DNA of 64,000 nt from assembly GCA_030603495.1 (NCBI GenBank), contig JAUVXR010000001.1:68993-132992 (forward strand). Direction: 5' to 3'. The position numbers and the translations under genes are program-made. This stretch comes from a bacterium (GTDB taxonomy: Bacteria; Armatimonadota; Zipacnadia; Zipacnadales; Zipacnadaceae). The notes under the pieces are model-generated. The model was not told where the DNA came from. It searched no databases and saw only the letters and a list, made by a program, of their open reading frames with translations. This document shows positions 29,958 through 39,340 of the stretch, in pieces; the stretch's first letter is position 1, and every line of letters starts with the position of its first letter.

Positions 29958-31214
29958 ATGGAGTATGATATTACCGACGTCGAACTGCACGAGGCTGGCA
30001 GGCGCCGGATCGAATGGGCCAACCGGCAGATGCCGGTGCTGCAGCTTGTCCGCCAGGAATTTGCCGAGCAACAGCCACTAGGCGGCGAGCGCATTGGCTG
30101 CTGCCTGCACGTGACCTCCGAGACGGCCAATCTGATGCGGACCCTGAAGGCGGGCGGTGCGGAAGTGGCCCTGTGCGCCAGCAATCCGCTTAGCACCCAG
30201 AATGAGGTGGGCGCAAGCCTGGTCACTGACTACGAGATACCAGTTTTCGCCCGCCACGGTGAGGACCGCGAGACTTACTACAACCATATCAATGCCGTAC
30301 TGGACATCAAACCGACCATCACCATTGACGATGGTGCCGACGTCATATCAACGCTGCACTCCGAGCGACCGGAGCAGATCGCAGACATCAAGGCGGGGAT
30401 GGAAGAGACCACCACGGGTGTAATCCGGCTACGAGCGATGGCGGCTGACGGAGCGCTAAAATACCCGCTTATCGCAGTGAACGATGCCAACACCAAACAC
30501 CTGTTCGACAACTACTACGGCACCGGCCAGAGTACGATTGACGGCATCCTGCGGGCGACGAACACCCTGCTGGCAGGCAAGAACTTCGTGGTCTGCGGGT
30601 ACGGCGACTGCGGGCGCGGCGTCTGCCGACGAGCAGCCGGAATGGGAGCGAAGGTGATCGTCTGCGAGGTGGATCCGCTGCGCGCGCTTCAGGCAACGAT
30701 GGACGGCTACCAGGTTATGCCCATCGCCGACGCGGCCGGGATCGGCGACATCTTTATCACCGTTACCGGGGATAGGTCCGTAATTCGCCGCGAGCAGTTC
30801 GAACTGATGAAGGACGGCGCAGTGCTGGGTAACTCAGGGCATTTCGACGTGGAGATTGACTTGCCTGACCTGCGCGAGATGAGCACCACCATCCGCACTG
30901 TCCGGCCCAACCTGGAGGCCTATCAGCTTGAAGATGGGCGGGAGGTCTTCGTAATCGGCCAGGGACGGCTGACCAATCTGGCCGCGGCAGAGGGCCATCC
31001 GGCGGCGGTCATGGATATGAGCTTCGCCAACCAGGCGCTATGCACGGCATACGTGGCAGGGCTAAGTGAGCCGCTGGCGATAGCTGTTCACCCGGTGCCG
31101 CAGGAGATTGATGAGCGCGTCGCCACGCTTAAGCTGCAGACTATGGGCATATCCATAGACACACTGACGCCCGAGCAGGAGGAATATCTCGCAAGCTGGA
31201 AGATGGGGACGTAA
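29958..31214 (+). CDS. ahcY: Adenosylhomocysteinase
   Basis: The protein has 418 residues, and the ATG has GGGAGGAACCCAAACTG upstream. Substrate-binding and catalytic parts are clear: [56 protein letters not shown] and [20 protein letters not shown]. The NAD-binding Rossmann motif is [32 protein letters not shown] and [20 protein letters not shown] follow. It converts S-adenosylhomocysteine to homocysteine and adenosine, relieving product inhibition of methyltransferases. It lacks the long insertion of some bacterial forms, like archaeal and Thermotoga-type enzymes. It appears to be a single gene. Confidence 0.95.
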   Translation: MEYDITDVELHEAGRRRIEWANRQMPVLQLVRQEFAEQQPLGGERIGCCLHVTSETANLMRTLKAGGAEVALCASNPLSTQNEVGASLVTDYEIPVFARHGEDRETYYNHINAVLDIKPTITIDDGADVISTLHSERPEQIADIKAGMEETTTGVIRLRAMAADGALKYPLIAVNDANTKHLFDNYYGTGQSTIDGILRATNTLLAGKNFVVCGYGDCGRGVCRRAAGMGAKVIVCEVDPLRALQATMDGYQVMPIADAAGIGDIFITVTGDRSVIRREQFELMKDGAVLGNSGHFDVEIDLPDLREMSTTIRTVRPNLEAYQLEDGREVFVIGQGRLTNLAAAEGHPAAVMDMSFANQALCTAYVAGLSEPLAIAVHPVPQEIDERVATLKLQTMGISIDTLTPEQEEYLASWKMGT

Positions 31215-31262
31215 AAGGGCAGGAGAACGACAGGCAGGAGCAGAAGCTGACGGCACTTCGCT

Positions 31263-31291
31263 TTGACATCTGCGCAAGCGTGTGGTATACT
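31263..31291 (+). promoter_or_regulatory. Sigma-70-type promoter for the stalk-domain gene
   Basis: TTGACA (31263-31268) and TATACT (31286-31291) are separated by 17 bases. The start codon at 31339 follows a 47-base leader with AGGAGG. Confidence 0.8.
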
Positions 31292-31338
31292 AGCGGGGAC
31301 TGAAGGTGTATCTCTTGCGTTTTTCAGGAGGAACCACC

Positions 31339-31815
31339 ATGCAAACGAGACGCTACTTGGCCCCAGTAGTAGGAACAGTATTTGTCGCTAGCCTCCTGTT
31401 AACCAGCATAGGCACGGGATGGTCGGAACAGTTCAAGATCATCGAGCGGCAGAAGATCGAGCGCGAGATGGTCTGGTTCAACGGCCGGGAGGGCGACTTC
31501 GAGCACAAGCCGTTCCTCAAAGAAGGGCGCGTCTACGTAACGCTGGTAGATCTGATGCGCCATATCAAGGGCACTATCCTCAAGGGCCCGCCTAGCGACC
31601 TGATCGAACTGGAGCGCAACAGCGTGCTGGTCCGGGTGCTGCCCGGTGAGAGCTATGTACTGATCAACGGCGTAGAGGCCGATGTGGAACGGGCACCAGT
31701 CAAGCACGTAGGGGCGCTGTACGTGCCTCTGCGCTTCTATTGCAATCTGTTTGGCATCGCCGTGGAATGGAGCCGGATTGAGCACCGGGCCTACGTGACC
31801 TTTCGCACCGACTAG
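31339..31815 (+). CDS. Exported stalk (copper-amine-oxidase-N-like) domain protein
   Basis: The protein has 158 residues. The ATG at 31339 follows AGGAGG at six bases and begins a signal peptide (RYLAPVVGTVFVASLLLTSI). The mature part has two half-repeats: VYVTLVDLMRHIKGTILKGP with an internal strand, and LYVPLRFYCNLFGIAVEWSR then RAYVTFRTD. It has its own consensus promoter and a terminator downstream, so it is a monocistronic gene that is probably well expressed. A structural or wall-binding role is likely; the function is unknown. A related single-domain protein is encoded at 19367, and a similar module is fused to the phage endolysin. Confidence 0.7.
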   Translation: MQTRRYLAPVVGTVFVASLLLTSIGTGWSEQFKIIERQKIEREMVWFNGREGDFEHKPFLKEGRVYVTLVDLMRHIKGTILKGPPSDLIELERNSVLVRVLPGESYVLINGVEADVERAPVKHVGALYVPLRFYCNLFGIAVEWSRIEHRAYVTFRTD

Positions 31816-31842
31816 TAACGTCGCCAATCATCTCAGGTTGAC

Positions 31843-31879
31843 AGCGCTCTCGTCGCCAAGGCTAGGGAGAGCGCTTTTT
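31843..31879 (+). terminator. Rho-independent terminator
   Basis: AGCGCTCTC pairs with GAGAGCGCT across a 15-base loop and is followed by TTTTT. It lies 28 bases after the stalk-domain gene and just before the next start codon. Confidence 0.8.
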
Positions 31880-31896
31880 GCTGTCGGCGAAAAGCA

Positions 31897-32685
31897 ATGA
31901 TAGACCTTCACTGTCACATTCTGGCCGGGCTGGACGACGGAGCCGCAGACCTAGAAACTTCCCTGGCGATGGCGGAGATCGCCGTGGCAGACGGCATCGA
32001 GACGATCGTAGCCACCCCGCACGTGGGTGTGGGGGGCGGACGCAGGCCCCAGATGTTCTTCCCATATGCGACGACCAGCGTACGCACAGAGGCGGGGGGG
32101 GCCACGGTACCTGAAATAGTCCGGGCCGCCACCGCCGAACTGAACGAAGCACTCATCGAGCGGGGCCTGGCGCTAACGATCCTGCCGGGGATGGAAGTCG
32201 AGGCACATCCGGAGGTAGCATGGCTGGTCCGGCAGGGAGAGTTCCTGGCACTGGGCGACCAGGGCAAGTACCTGCTGCTGGAAGTGCCCCTTGCGGGGAT
32301 CCCGACCTACCTCGAACAGCTCTGTTTCGAGCTACAAATCGCGGGTATTACCCCAATACTCGCCCACCCGGAGCGCTCGGAACTACTGCGGCAGGAACCA
32401 GGGGTGTGCGAGCGGCTGGTCGAGCGAGGCTGCCTGATGCAGGTTAACGCCGACAGTGTCCGCGGGCGGCAGGGCCGCACCGTTCGTAACATTGCCACTG
32501 ATCTGATCCGCGAGGGACTGGCCCACATCCTATCCACCGATGCCCACAATGCCAGCTCGCGCCCGCCACGGCTGAGTGACGCGCGCGATGCTGTAGTCCA
32601 GATCGCGGACGAAGACACCTTCCTTAGAATGACCGAAGTTGTGCCGCGTGCAGTCCTGGTCGGCGGCGAACGGAAATCCCCGTAG
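31897..32685 (+). CDS. CpsB/CapC/YwqE-type tyrosine-protein phosphatase (PHP domain)
   Basis: The protein has 262 residues. It starts MIDLHCHILAGLDDGAADLE, the PHP metal motif with two histidines, followed by VATPHVGVG. ITPILAHPERSELL and HILSTDAHNASSRPPRLSDA give the remaining metal ligands. The relatives dephosphorylate tyrosine kinases that control capsule or exopolysaccharide export. A polysaccharide sugar transferase lies convergent at 32848, which supports a surface glycan role. A cognate tyrosine kinase is not in the window. A terminator precedes it, so its own promoter must lie in or near the short leader or come from readthrough. Confidence 0.85.
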   Translation: MIDLHCHILAGLDDGAADLETSLAMAEIAVADGIETIVATPHVGVGGGRRPQMFFPYATTSVRTEAGGATVPEIVRAATAELNEALIERGLALTILPGMEVEAHPEVAWLVRQGEFLALGDQGKYLLLEVPLAGIPTYLEQLCFELQIAGITPILAHPERSELLRQEPGVCERLVERGCLMQVNADSVRGRQGRTVRNIATDLIREGLAHILSTDAHNASSRPPRLSDARDAVVQIADEDTFLRMTEVVPRAVLVGGERKSP

Positions 32686-32847
32686 CCTGGTACAAGTGTG
32701 TCGGTCCCCCTCTGTGCGCCTCTTGCCGCTCTGTGCTGGCTGGGATCACGCCAGCTTTGAGGCACGGTCCGGCCAATGAGGTCTGTGCGAGGGGCTTCGG
32801 TGAACGGCGAGGCAGGCAGCTGGTAGGCCGCTTGTCTGCGGCCAATA

Positions 32848-33453
32848 CTAGTAGGCGCCTCGCGTGGTGATGACAGCGGGGACGGTCAGAAGCAGTAGCT
32901 TGAGATCTTGGAGCAGGCCACAGGAGCGGACGTATTGGATATCCATGCGCACCCACTCGTCGAAGGGAATATCGGAGCGGCCACTAACCTGCCAGGTGCA
33001 GGTCAGCCCGGGCTTGACCGCTAGGCGCTCGCGCTGCCAGGGCTCGTAGCGCGCTACTTCATCAGGAATGGGCGGCCGGGGGCCGACCAGACTCATCTGG
33101 CCGCACAGGATGTTCCATAGCTGGGGCAACTCGTCGAGGCTGTACTTGCGGACTATGCGACCAACGCGGGTAATACGGGGGTCGGAACGGATCTTGAAAA
33201 CCGGGCCAGGGATTTCGTTATCAGCCAGAAGCTGCACCTGGAGCACTGGTGCTTCCTGGTACATCGAACGGAATTTGAGCATGACAAAGGGCCGGCCATC
33301 TTTGCCCAGACGCATATGGCGAAATAGAACCGGCCCAGGACTTTCAAGCTTAATGGCAATAGCCACAAGCAGCATTAGCGGGGCGGCCACTACCAATCCA
33401 GCACAGGTGGCAACCACGTCAACAACGCGCTTGGTGCTTTCATAGAACGACAT
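32848..33453 (-). CDS. Undecaprenyl-phosphate sugar phosphotransferase
   Basis: The protein has 201 residues. The ATG at 33453 was chosen because the frame upstream (to 33510) does not look coding. One N-terminal membrane segment (VATCAGLVVAAPLMLLVAIA) is followed by the bacterial sugar transferase domain. Typical motifs are GPVLFRHMRLGKDGRPFVML with KFRSM, YSLDELPQLWNILCGQMSLV with GPRPP, and PGLTCTWQVSGRSDIPF. Such enzymes start repeat-unit synthesis by moving a sugar-phosphate to undecaprenyl phosphate. The short form without the four-helix N-terminus resembles WbaP/PglC-type catalytic cores. It is convergent with the YwqE-type phosphatase. Confidence 0.9.
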   Translation of the reverse strand: MSFYESTKRVVDVVATCAGLVVAAPLMLLVAIAIKLESPGPVLFRHMRLGKDGRPFVMLKFRSMYQEAPVLQVQLLADNEIPGPVFKIRSDPRITRVGRIVRKYSLDELPQLWNILCGQMSLVGPRPPIPDEVARYEPWQRERLAVKPGLTCTWQVSGRSDIPFDEWVRMDIQYVRSCGLLQDLKLLLLTVPAVITTRGAY

Positions 33454-33563
33454 ATACCGAAATCCACCCGTCTCCCCCCGCATCAGGCAACAGACATCGC
33501 ACACGGCCACTACCGGAGAGATTATATCACAAACAAGCGACCAAACAAAGGCTACTGGGCCAG

Positions 33564-35549
33564 CTAGTGTAAAGGCACGGCAACACTGTAGACGTCGACT
33601 TCTTCAGCAAAGCCGTGGATAGGAATGTGCCCCTTGTGCTCAGTGGTCACAGCATCTCTGACTAGCTGGTAGGTGGCATCGCTGATAAGAATGCGGGTGT
33701 CGAGCTTCTTGGTCAGTTCCTCCAGCCGGGCAGCGAGGTTGACCTGAGCACCGATCGCAGTATACTGCATCCGCTCACGGGAGCTGACATATCCGACGAT
33801 GGCTTCGCCGGTGGATATGCCGATTCCCGCCGCCAACTCGGCCCAGCCGCAGAACTCCCACTCGGCCCGGTTGAACTCAATGCGGCGCTGCATCTCGATA
33901 GCTGTCCGAACAGCGCGGAGGGCATGATCGGGTTGGTCCACCGGGGCATTGAAGAACGCCATCAGGCCATCGCCGATGAACTTGTCGAGGGTACCTTCGA
34001 ACTCCCAGATGACTTCGTGCATCAGGCCGAAGTAGCGGTTGAGCAGCGTAACGGTGACGTCGGGAGAGAGCCGCTCACTGGCAGCGGTGAAATCGCGTAG
34101 ATCACAGAACAGAACACTGACGACACGCCGTTGGCCCCGGAGAGTGGCGGCAGCCTCGTCCTCCAAGAGCTGGGAGGCGATCTGGGCGGGGACAAAGTGG
34201 CTCAGCGTCTCGCGCGCCTGGGAACGGTGGCTTTCCTCGCGGAGCAGGCGGTAGCTGACCAGGGCCAGGATGGTAATCACTCCGGTGACGGTGGGGACGA
34301 AGAGGTCAACGATTACCCCCCGGTGTACAAAGGCCCACACGCCCAGCCAGTTGTAGGCAAAGAGTAGGCCCAATGAGTAGACCAGGGCATGAGTGGTGGG
34401 CAGAATACCAAAGATCACGCCGATGGATAAGCCGATAAACAGCACCACCAGCAGCATTCGCTCGGGTAGTGCTTCGACCAGGAACTGCTGATTAACGATG
34501 TTATCCAGAATGGTGGCCTGCACTTCGCCGCCGGTGACCAGGTTGCTGAAGGGGCTGGTGCGCACGTCGTGTAGGCCTTGGGCAGTAACGGCGACCACGA
34601 TCGTCTTACCCTCAAGGCGGACGTCGGTTTCGAGGTCGGATGACTGGAGGATGCGCCAGGCGGGCAGGTGAGGGTAGGTCTTCTCTTTGCCGACGAAGTT
34701 GACAACCATCCGGCCCCAACGGTCAATAGGAATACGGCGGCGATCACCCAGTACAATGCTGTGGCCAAGGCGCACGCTAATCTGAGCAGGAGTGACGCCG
34801 AGCAGGCCAGCAGCCGCCACCACTGGCAAGGATGGGTAGATTTGACCCTGGTATTGCGCCAGGGGCGGGGTATAGCGAAAGACGCCGTCGCCCGCCTGGA
34901 CCAGAGCGGTATAGCCGATGCCGCGGGCAGCGCCAGCCAATTCGGGGAAGGGATAGGTCAGGTCCGCCAACTGGCACAAGCCGGCCCAGGAACCCAGGCC
35001 GCGGCCCGCGACAAGTCTGGTTTGCGTCCACGCATACCGGTCGATTGCGCTAGTTCCTGCGCTGGCCAGAGGTTCGCCCCTCGCGTCTTGCCCGCTGGCA
35101 GCGACCGATTCGGTAGCATCGCCGAATCCCGCCAGATAGACGTTGCCGGCGCCCACGAGGGCCGCAACGAAGGCAGCTTCGCCCTCAGGATCCTGCTCGC
35201 GTTCCACGAAGAATATATCGTAGATGATGGCCCGGGCACCGGCGGCAGCGAGATTGTCAGTAAGATGGGCAAGCGTGCGGCGGGGCCAGGGCCACTTGCC
35301 CACCTTCTTAATACTCTCCTCATCTACGGTCACCAGGACAATACCGGGGTCAGGCGGCAGCCGACCACGATAGTGGAAGCGCCAATCCACCGTGCGCAGC
35401 TCCATTCGATCCAGCATGGTGGTGGTGGGCCAGAAGTCAGCTATGAGCATCGCTAGCGTGCACACCGCAGCAACTGCCAAGAGCTTGACTTTGCGCTTGC
35501 TCGGTTCCCGGCTCGACCGCTGGCCACTTTGCACCCGGGGCTCCTGCAT
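33564..35549 (-). CDS. CHASE2 sensor - class III adenylate/guanylate cyclase
   Basis: The protein has 661 residues. One membrane segment near residue 30 (LLAVAAVCTLAMLIADFWPT) is followed by the extracytoplasmic CHASE2 domain (about 45-340), with IVLVTVDEESIKKVGKWPWP and AIIYDIFFVEREQDPEGEAA. Three membrane helices lie between about 355 and 440. The cyclase domain has SVLFCDLRDFTAASERLSPD and FEGTLDKFIGDGLMAFFNAP with both metal aspartates and the base-selecting lysine. MQYTAIGAQVNLAARLE carries the transition-state Asn and Arg. It should make cAMP in response to an envelope signal. The FecR-domain gene is divergent from its 5' end, a pairing often seen for CHASE2 cyclases. Confidence 0.9.
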   Translation of the reverse strand: MQEPRVQSGQRSSREPSKRKVKLLAVAAVCTLAMLIADFWPTTTMLDRMELRTVDWRFHYRGRLPPDPGIVLVTVDEESIKKVGKWPWPRRTLAHLTDNLAAAGARAIIYDIFFVEREQDPEGEAAFVAALVGAGNVYLAGFGDATESVAASGQDARGEPLASAGTSAIDRYAWTQTRLVAGRGLGSWAGLCQLADLTYPFPELAGAARGIGYTALVQAGDGVFRYTPPLAQYQGQIYPSLPVVAAAGLLGVTPAQISVRLGHSIVLGDRRRIPIDRWGRMVVNFVGKEKTYPHLPAWRILQSSDLETDVRLEGKTIVVAVTAQGLHDVRTSPFSNLVTGGEVQATILDNIVNQQFLVEALPERMLLVVLFIGLSIGVIFGILPTTHALVYSLGLLFAYNWLGVWAFVHRGVIVDLFVPTVTGVITILALVSYRLLREESHRSQARETLSHFVPAQIASQLLEDEAAATLRGQRRVVSVLFCDLRDFTAASERLSPDVTVTLLNRYFGLMHEVIWEFEGTLDKFIGDGLMAFFNAPVDQPDHALRAVRTAIEMQRRIEFNRAEWEFCGWAELAAGIGISTGEAIVGYVSSRERMQYTAIGAQVNLAARLEELTKKLDTRILISDATYQLVRDAVTTEHKGHIPIHGFAEEVDVYSVAVPLH

Positions 35550-35652
35550 CGTTTAATTATCCTGGCGACAGGGTAAATTTCTGCTGATAGTGGCAGCCAA
35601 GTAACTGCACCTATTATACAACAATGACGCCGCAAACTGGAGGGCTAGGGAT

Positions 35653-36585
35653 ATGCGCAGGGCTAGTTTCGCAATTATCGTGGGGTTTGCCTCGCTGGCA
35701 GGACTGGCATTTCTGCTGACACAAACCGTCGTGATACTCCAACGAGTCGCCCACGTCAGCAACGTCTCGGGGGAAGTCCAGATCATCCCCAATGATGAGG
35801 AGACGACCAAGCCGCTAAACCCTGAAAAGACGCTGGTGCAGGCCGGCGACAAGCTGATCACCGGCCCCGATGGGCGGCTGAGCCTGAACTGGATAGACGG
35901 CACACGCATCCGAATGGAGCCTGACACCGAGTTGACGGTGGCAAAGTGCCAGGTCGCCCGGGGCGCAGAGTATTCGACGTTTCGTCTGGATCTGGGCAAG
36001 GTCTGGATCCGCATACTCAGAGTGCTATCCCAGCAGGACAAGTTCGAGATCGTGACCCCCACGGCGACCGCGGGAGTGCGGGGGACGACTTTCTCGGTGG
36101 AGGTCACTACTGACGGCACGACCGAAGTGCAGGTATACGAAGGCCAGGTAGCTATCGAAGCTGAGCAAGGCGACCTGGCGATTGCGGCCCACGAGACAGC
36201 CCAACTGGCTACAGCAGGCTATGGGGCGCAGGTTATCGAGTTCACTGACGACGATAGCCAGAGGTGGGAGCAGCAGATCGCGGAATTGGGGCCGTACCTG
36301 GAGATAACCAGCCCTGCCACTAGAGAGGAGTTCGAGGGCAACACTGTTACCGTAGCGGGCCGCTGCGAACGGGATGCCGAACTGACGGTGAACGACCAGG
36401 TGGTCAGACCGAAGTTCAACGGTCGGTTTACCGTTGACGTTCCAGTGCCGGCGGATGCAGAATACTTCACCGTACACGTCGTCGCCTCTGATCGGCGCGG
36501 TCATGCGACCGAGGATTGGCGGCGCTTGGCCCGGGCGATGCCAGGAACGGCGCAGTCGCTGGAGCCAGCGACTGTCAGCGAGTGA
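35653..36585 (+). CDS. FecR-domain exported protein
   Basis: The protein has 310 residues with an N-terminal signal anchor (FAIIVGFASLAGLAFLLTQT). The FecR domain (about 40-150) has VSNVSGEVQIIPNDEE, GDKLITGPDGRLSLNWIDGT and FEIVTPTATAGVRGTTFSVE, and ends in QVYEGQVAIEAEQGDL. A C-terminal Ig-like or glucodextranase-type beta domain (about 220-290) includes YLEITSPATREEFEGNTVTV. It starts 103 bases from the divergent CHASE2-cyclase gene, so a shared control region is likely. In other bacteria such pairs act as envelope sensors. The ligand is unknown. Its 3' end overlaps the convergent exported-protein gene by 11 bases. Confidence 0.8.
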   Translation: MRRASFAIIVGFASLAGLAFLLTQTVVILQRVAHVSNVSGEVQIIPNDEETTKPLNPEKTLVQAGDKLITGPDGRLSLNWIDGTRIRMEPDTELTVAKCQVARGAEYSTFRLDLGKVWIRILRVLSQQDKFEIVTPTATAGVRGTTFSVEVTTDGTTEVQVYEGQVAIEAEQGDLAIAAHETAQLATAGYGAQVIEFTDDDSQRWEQQIAELGPYLEITSPATREEFEGNTVTVAGRCERDAELTVNDQVVRPKFNGRFTVDVPVPADAEYFTVHVVASDRRGHATEDWRRLARAMPGTAQSLEPATVSE

Positions 36586-38365
36586 AGCTGCGTAGGACCA
36601 GGGTGACCGGGTAGTTGGAACCGGATTGAGGTATGGTCTGGATAGGAATTGACTTGGTGGCGCCGGCGCCAACCCAACCCCGGAAAATGACACCCTCCTG
36701 AAGCGGACGCATGGGCCCCGTATCCACTAGCTGCCCATCAATAAGGTAGAGTCCCCGCCCTGCCCCCCCTGAGGCGATCACCGCGATTTCGAACCGGGCT
36801 TGCTGCTGGCTGCGGTTGACCACCTGGGCAGCGACGTCGTACATCACACCGTAGTGCCCGGCAAGCTGAACCATGTCAGCGTCGGGAGTGCGCTTGCCGA
36901 CGTGGAAGAAGCCCCACGCGCCGCCGATTTCGTGGACAAGCTCAGCGCTCTTGGAGCCGGGATACTCGAAGTCAGACAGCTTCCGGAGATGGTCGGCGTC
37001 GGGGTCAATAGTGACCAAAGGCAGCGGGTCGGGAGCAGAGATGGCTAGCATCTCGATCAGCAGGGGCTGAGAGCCGAGATTAGCGAACTCAGAAACTCCG
37101 CTGACTATCCGGGACGGGTGGGCCGAGCAGCGGTAGGCCTCCCAGACGGTGCCGGGGGGCACAGTGGCAATGTAGCCGATGGAGCCAAGGAGCGTCCGCC
37201 AGAAGTGGTACATCGCCAGGTGGCCGGTGTAGATCTCATCGTGGCTCGGGCCAGCCTGGGCACCGACAATGTAGACACTGGCCGGTTCTTCGCCCAGGTT
37301 CACCACCCGCACGATGAAGGTCAGCGGGCTGTGGGCAGCGTTAACGTGGTGCCACAGCAGCCGGCAACTGCGGGCGCCGAGCAGCATCTGCCGGAGTAAT
37401 GTCTGCGGTTCGGTGACCTTCTCGGGCTCATTGCTGACCAGGACGCAATCGGGAGTGACATCGGGCCGCGATACCAGCGTAGGCGTGACCGTCACGGTCT
37501 GCGCGCGGCGCAGATGATCTGGGCTAGATATGACGACGGCCGCCTCCCAGTTGGGGGAGCGGCCGCGTAGCTCCTCGATTGTGACAGTGGCTCCCGGCGC
37601 CGCGCTGACATTGCTAAGAATGGCGTTGAGCACCGCCGGGCGCATAACGGCCTCGGGAGCCTCGGAGGCAGTGAGTTGGGCGGCGACGAAGTGCTGGATC
37701 TCCCCAGCCCAGGGGAGACACTCGACCGGGAAGCTGCCGGAAATCTCGGCGGCGCTCACCGTAATCCGGGCCACCCCTCGGGCCAAGCCACTGACTACGA
37801 GCAGTCTATTCTCGTCGTCTACAACCACCGAGATCAGATCGGCCGCGTCACTGGTGGCGGTGAGCTTGCCCGCATAGGTCCCGCCGTAGCGGACCTGGCG
37901 CGACTCGCTCAGCGGTACGGTTAGCTTACCGTCAATATCAAGACACAGATACGGACCAGCCAGGGCCTGGCGCAGATTCTCCGCCCACTGCTCCGCCAGC
38001 GCCCGTCGGGGGCTTTGGGCGAGATTGGCGGTAGCCGGATCAACCGTGAGCAGGAGAGTCTTGTCGGCCATTATGGTCACAGTTGACCCGAGTGGGGCAA
38101 CCTGGATAGAAGACGCCGCGAGGCCCTGCAGGGCCTGCTGCTGGAGGCGCTGGGCCACGAGGCGTGCGCGGCTGGCGACCTCGCCAGGATCAGCACCGCG
38201 AAAGCGTAACAATACGGTTGGGCCGGCCCGCACTTCCCCAACTGCCACTGCGCCCTGCTGCGCTACAGAGGAGGCAAAGTAGAGCAGGTCAGCAGTCGCC
38301 AGCCGGGGGGAACCGAGACAGCTCAGACCTAGGATTGAAATAAGAAGGGAAGTGGGCCTAATCAT
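36575..38365 (-). CDS. Large exported protein of unknown function
   Basis: The protein has 596 residues. The ATG at 38365 begins a signal peptide (MIRPTSLLISILGLSCLGSP); the frame is open to 38461 but with poor coding character. About residues 30-140 match the pattern of a periplasmic module: SRARLVAQRLQQQAL, then LLLTVDPATANLAQ and RALAEQWAENLRQALAG. A similar module is in the protein at 52447. The middle part has Ig-like strands (ISVVVDDENRLLVVSGLARG). The rest has LTFIVRVVNLGEEPASVYIV and a final beta sandwich that ends LVLRSFTR. No enzyme motif is seen. It is the last gene of the lpxD-kinase run and overlaps the FecR gene tail to tail. Confidence 0.5.
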   Translation of the reverse strand: MIRPTSLLISILGLSCLGSPRLATADLLYFASSVAQQGAVAVGEVRAGPTVLLRFRGADPGEVASRARLVAQRLQQQALQGLAASSIQVAPLGSTVTIMADKTLLLTVDPATANLAQSPRRALAEQWAENLRQALAGPYLCLDIDGKLTVPLSESRQVRYGGTYAGKLTATSDAADLISVVVDDENRLLVVSGLARGVARITVSAAEISGSFPVECLPWAGEIQHFVAAQLTASEAPEAVMRPAVLNAILSNVSAAPGATVTIEELRGRSPNWEAAVVISSPDHLRRAQTVTVTPTLVSRPDVTPDCVLVSNEPEKVTEPQTLLRQMLLGARSCRLLWHHVNAAHSPLTFIVRVVNLGEEPASVYIVGAQAGPSHDEIYTGHLAMYHFWRTLLGSIGYIATVPPGTVWEAYRCSAHPSRIVSGVSEFANLGSQPLLIEMLAISAPDPLPLVTIDPDADHLRKLSDFEYPGSKSAELVHEIGGAWGFFHVGKRTPDADMVQLAGHYGVMYDVAAQVVNRSQQQARFEIAVIASGGAGRGLYLIDGQLVDTGPMRPLQEGVIFRGWVGAGATKSIPIQTIPQSGSNYPVTLVLRSFTR

Positions 38366-38460
38366 TCGCAATGGGTTGGCAGCCCGTTTGCCGTGAAATA
38401 CCCCGCCACCTTCGCGGGACTGGGCCACAGGGCTGGTGCCGTGCTGCGACTGGATCAGCA

Positions 38461-39282
38461 TTAGTACAGAGCGCCGCGGGGCTGAGCCACGTAGTCGCCG
38501 GCATAGCTGACGGCGAACTCGGCAGCTTGATAGATATCGCGGCCTTGGGCTAGTCCCACAGCCAGGCCACAGGTGAAGGAATCCCCGGCGCCGATAATCT
38601 GGGCATTATTGACCGGCTGGGTCGGTATCTCACGCGTCAGGCTGTTGGAATGGACCACCGCGCCTTTTTCTCCATGGGTGACTACGACGTACTGGGTGTT
38701 GATATTGTCAAGCTGCTGGAACTCGCGCAGATTGGGTGTGGCAGCGGTGGCTCCCGTATAGATTTGCAGGTAGTCACACGGCCGCGGATCCACTACCGTC
38801 GGGCACCCCCACTCGATGATGTGCTGGACGGCCTGCTCAACGTGAGGGCCAAAGACGCCCTTGCCGTAATCGCTGAAGACGACCGCGTCGGGTGGGGTGG
38901 TGCTGCAGCCCTCTTCGAGAGCCGCCTCCACCGGATAGGTCACCGGCACTATTGCTTCGCAATCAACGCGGGCGATCAACTGCTCCTGGGCGTGGGCCCG
39001 CAGCTTGACGATGGTCGCGGGCAGTAGCGGCTTACAGAAATGGGTAATGCGACCGAGCAGGTGCTGAAGCTGGGAGGCCGCCCAATCGGGTCCCACCAAG
39101 CCAAAGAGACTGACCTGATGACCCATGCCGCGCAGCAGCGCGGCGACGTTGGCGGCACCGCCCGGGTGATACTGCCACTGGGGACCGGTGATACACAAGG
39201 CCGCTCCCTCGTAATTCTCACGGAAGTGGCCTTGGAGTTGTACGTCCAACATCACATCGCCGATTACAAATACATTCATCAC
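38461..39282 (-). CDS. PfkB-family carbohydrate kinase (RfaE1/HldE domain I-like)
   Basis: The protein has 273 residues. It has the ribokinase-fold motifs FVIGDVMLDVQLQG, YHPGGAANVAALLRGMGHQV, VVFSDYGKGVFGPHVEQAVQ, TVVDPRPCDYLQIYTGATAA with TPNLREF, and the catalytic NNAQIIGAGDSFTCGLAVGL. The order and wording resemble D-glycero-beta-D-manno-heptose-7-phosphate kinase, the first half of HldE, which feeds LPS heptose synthesis. Its place right after lpxD supports an LPS role. It is shorter than most RfaE1 (about 310-330), mainly in the lid region, so specificity is uncertain. Confidence 0.7.
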   Translation of the reverse strand: MMNVFVIGDVMLDVQLQGHFRENYEGAALCITGPQWQYHPGGAANVAALLRGMGHQVSLFGLVGPDWAASQLQHLLGRITHFCKPLLPATIVKLRAHAQEQLIARVDCEAIVPVTYPVEAALEEGCSTTPPDAVVFSDYGKGVFGPHVEQAVQHIIEWGCPTVVDPRPCDYLQIYTGATAATPNLREFQQLDNINTQYVVVTHGEKGAVVHSNSLTREIPTQPVNNAQIIGAGDSFTCGLAVGLAQGRDIYQAAEFAVSYAGDYVAQPRGALY

Positions 39283-39340
39283 TCGACCAGAACCAGGTGC
39301 AATTAGAATCCGGCTATGTAGGCCATGCTGGGCGCCAGCC

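Noticed and set aside
33564-35549. Inactive cyclase because the common GD before VN is GA here
   Set aside because: That position is variable in the family; the two metal aspartates, the lysine and the transition-state Asn/Arg are all present.
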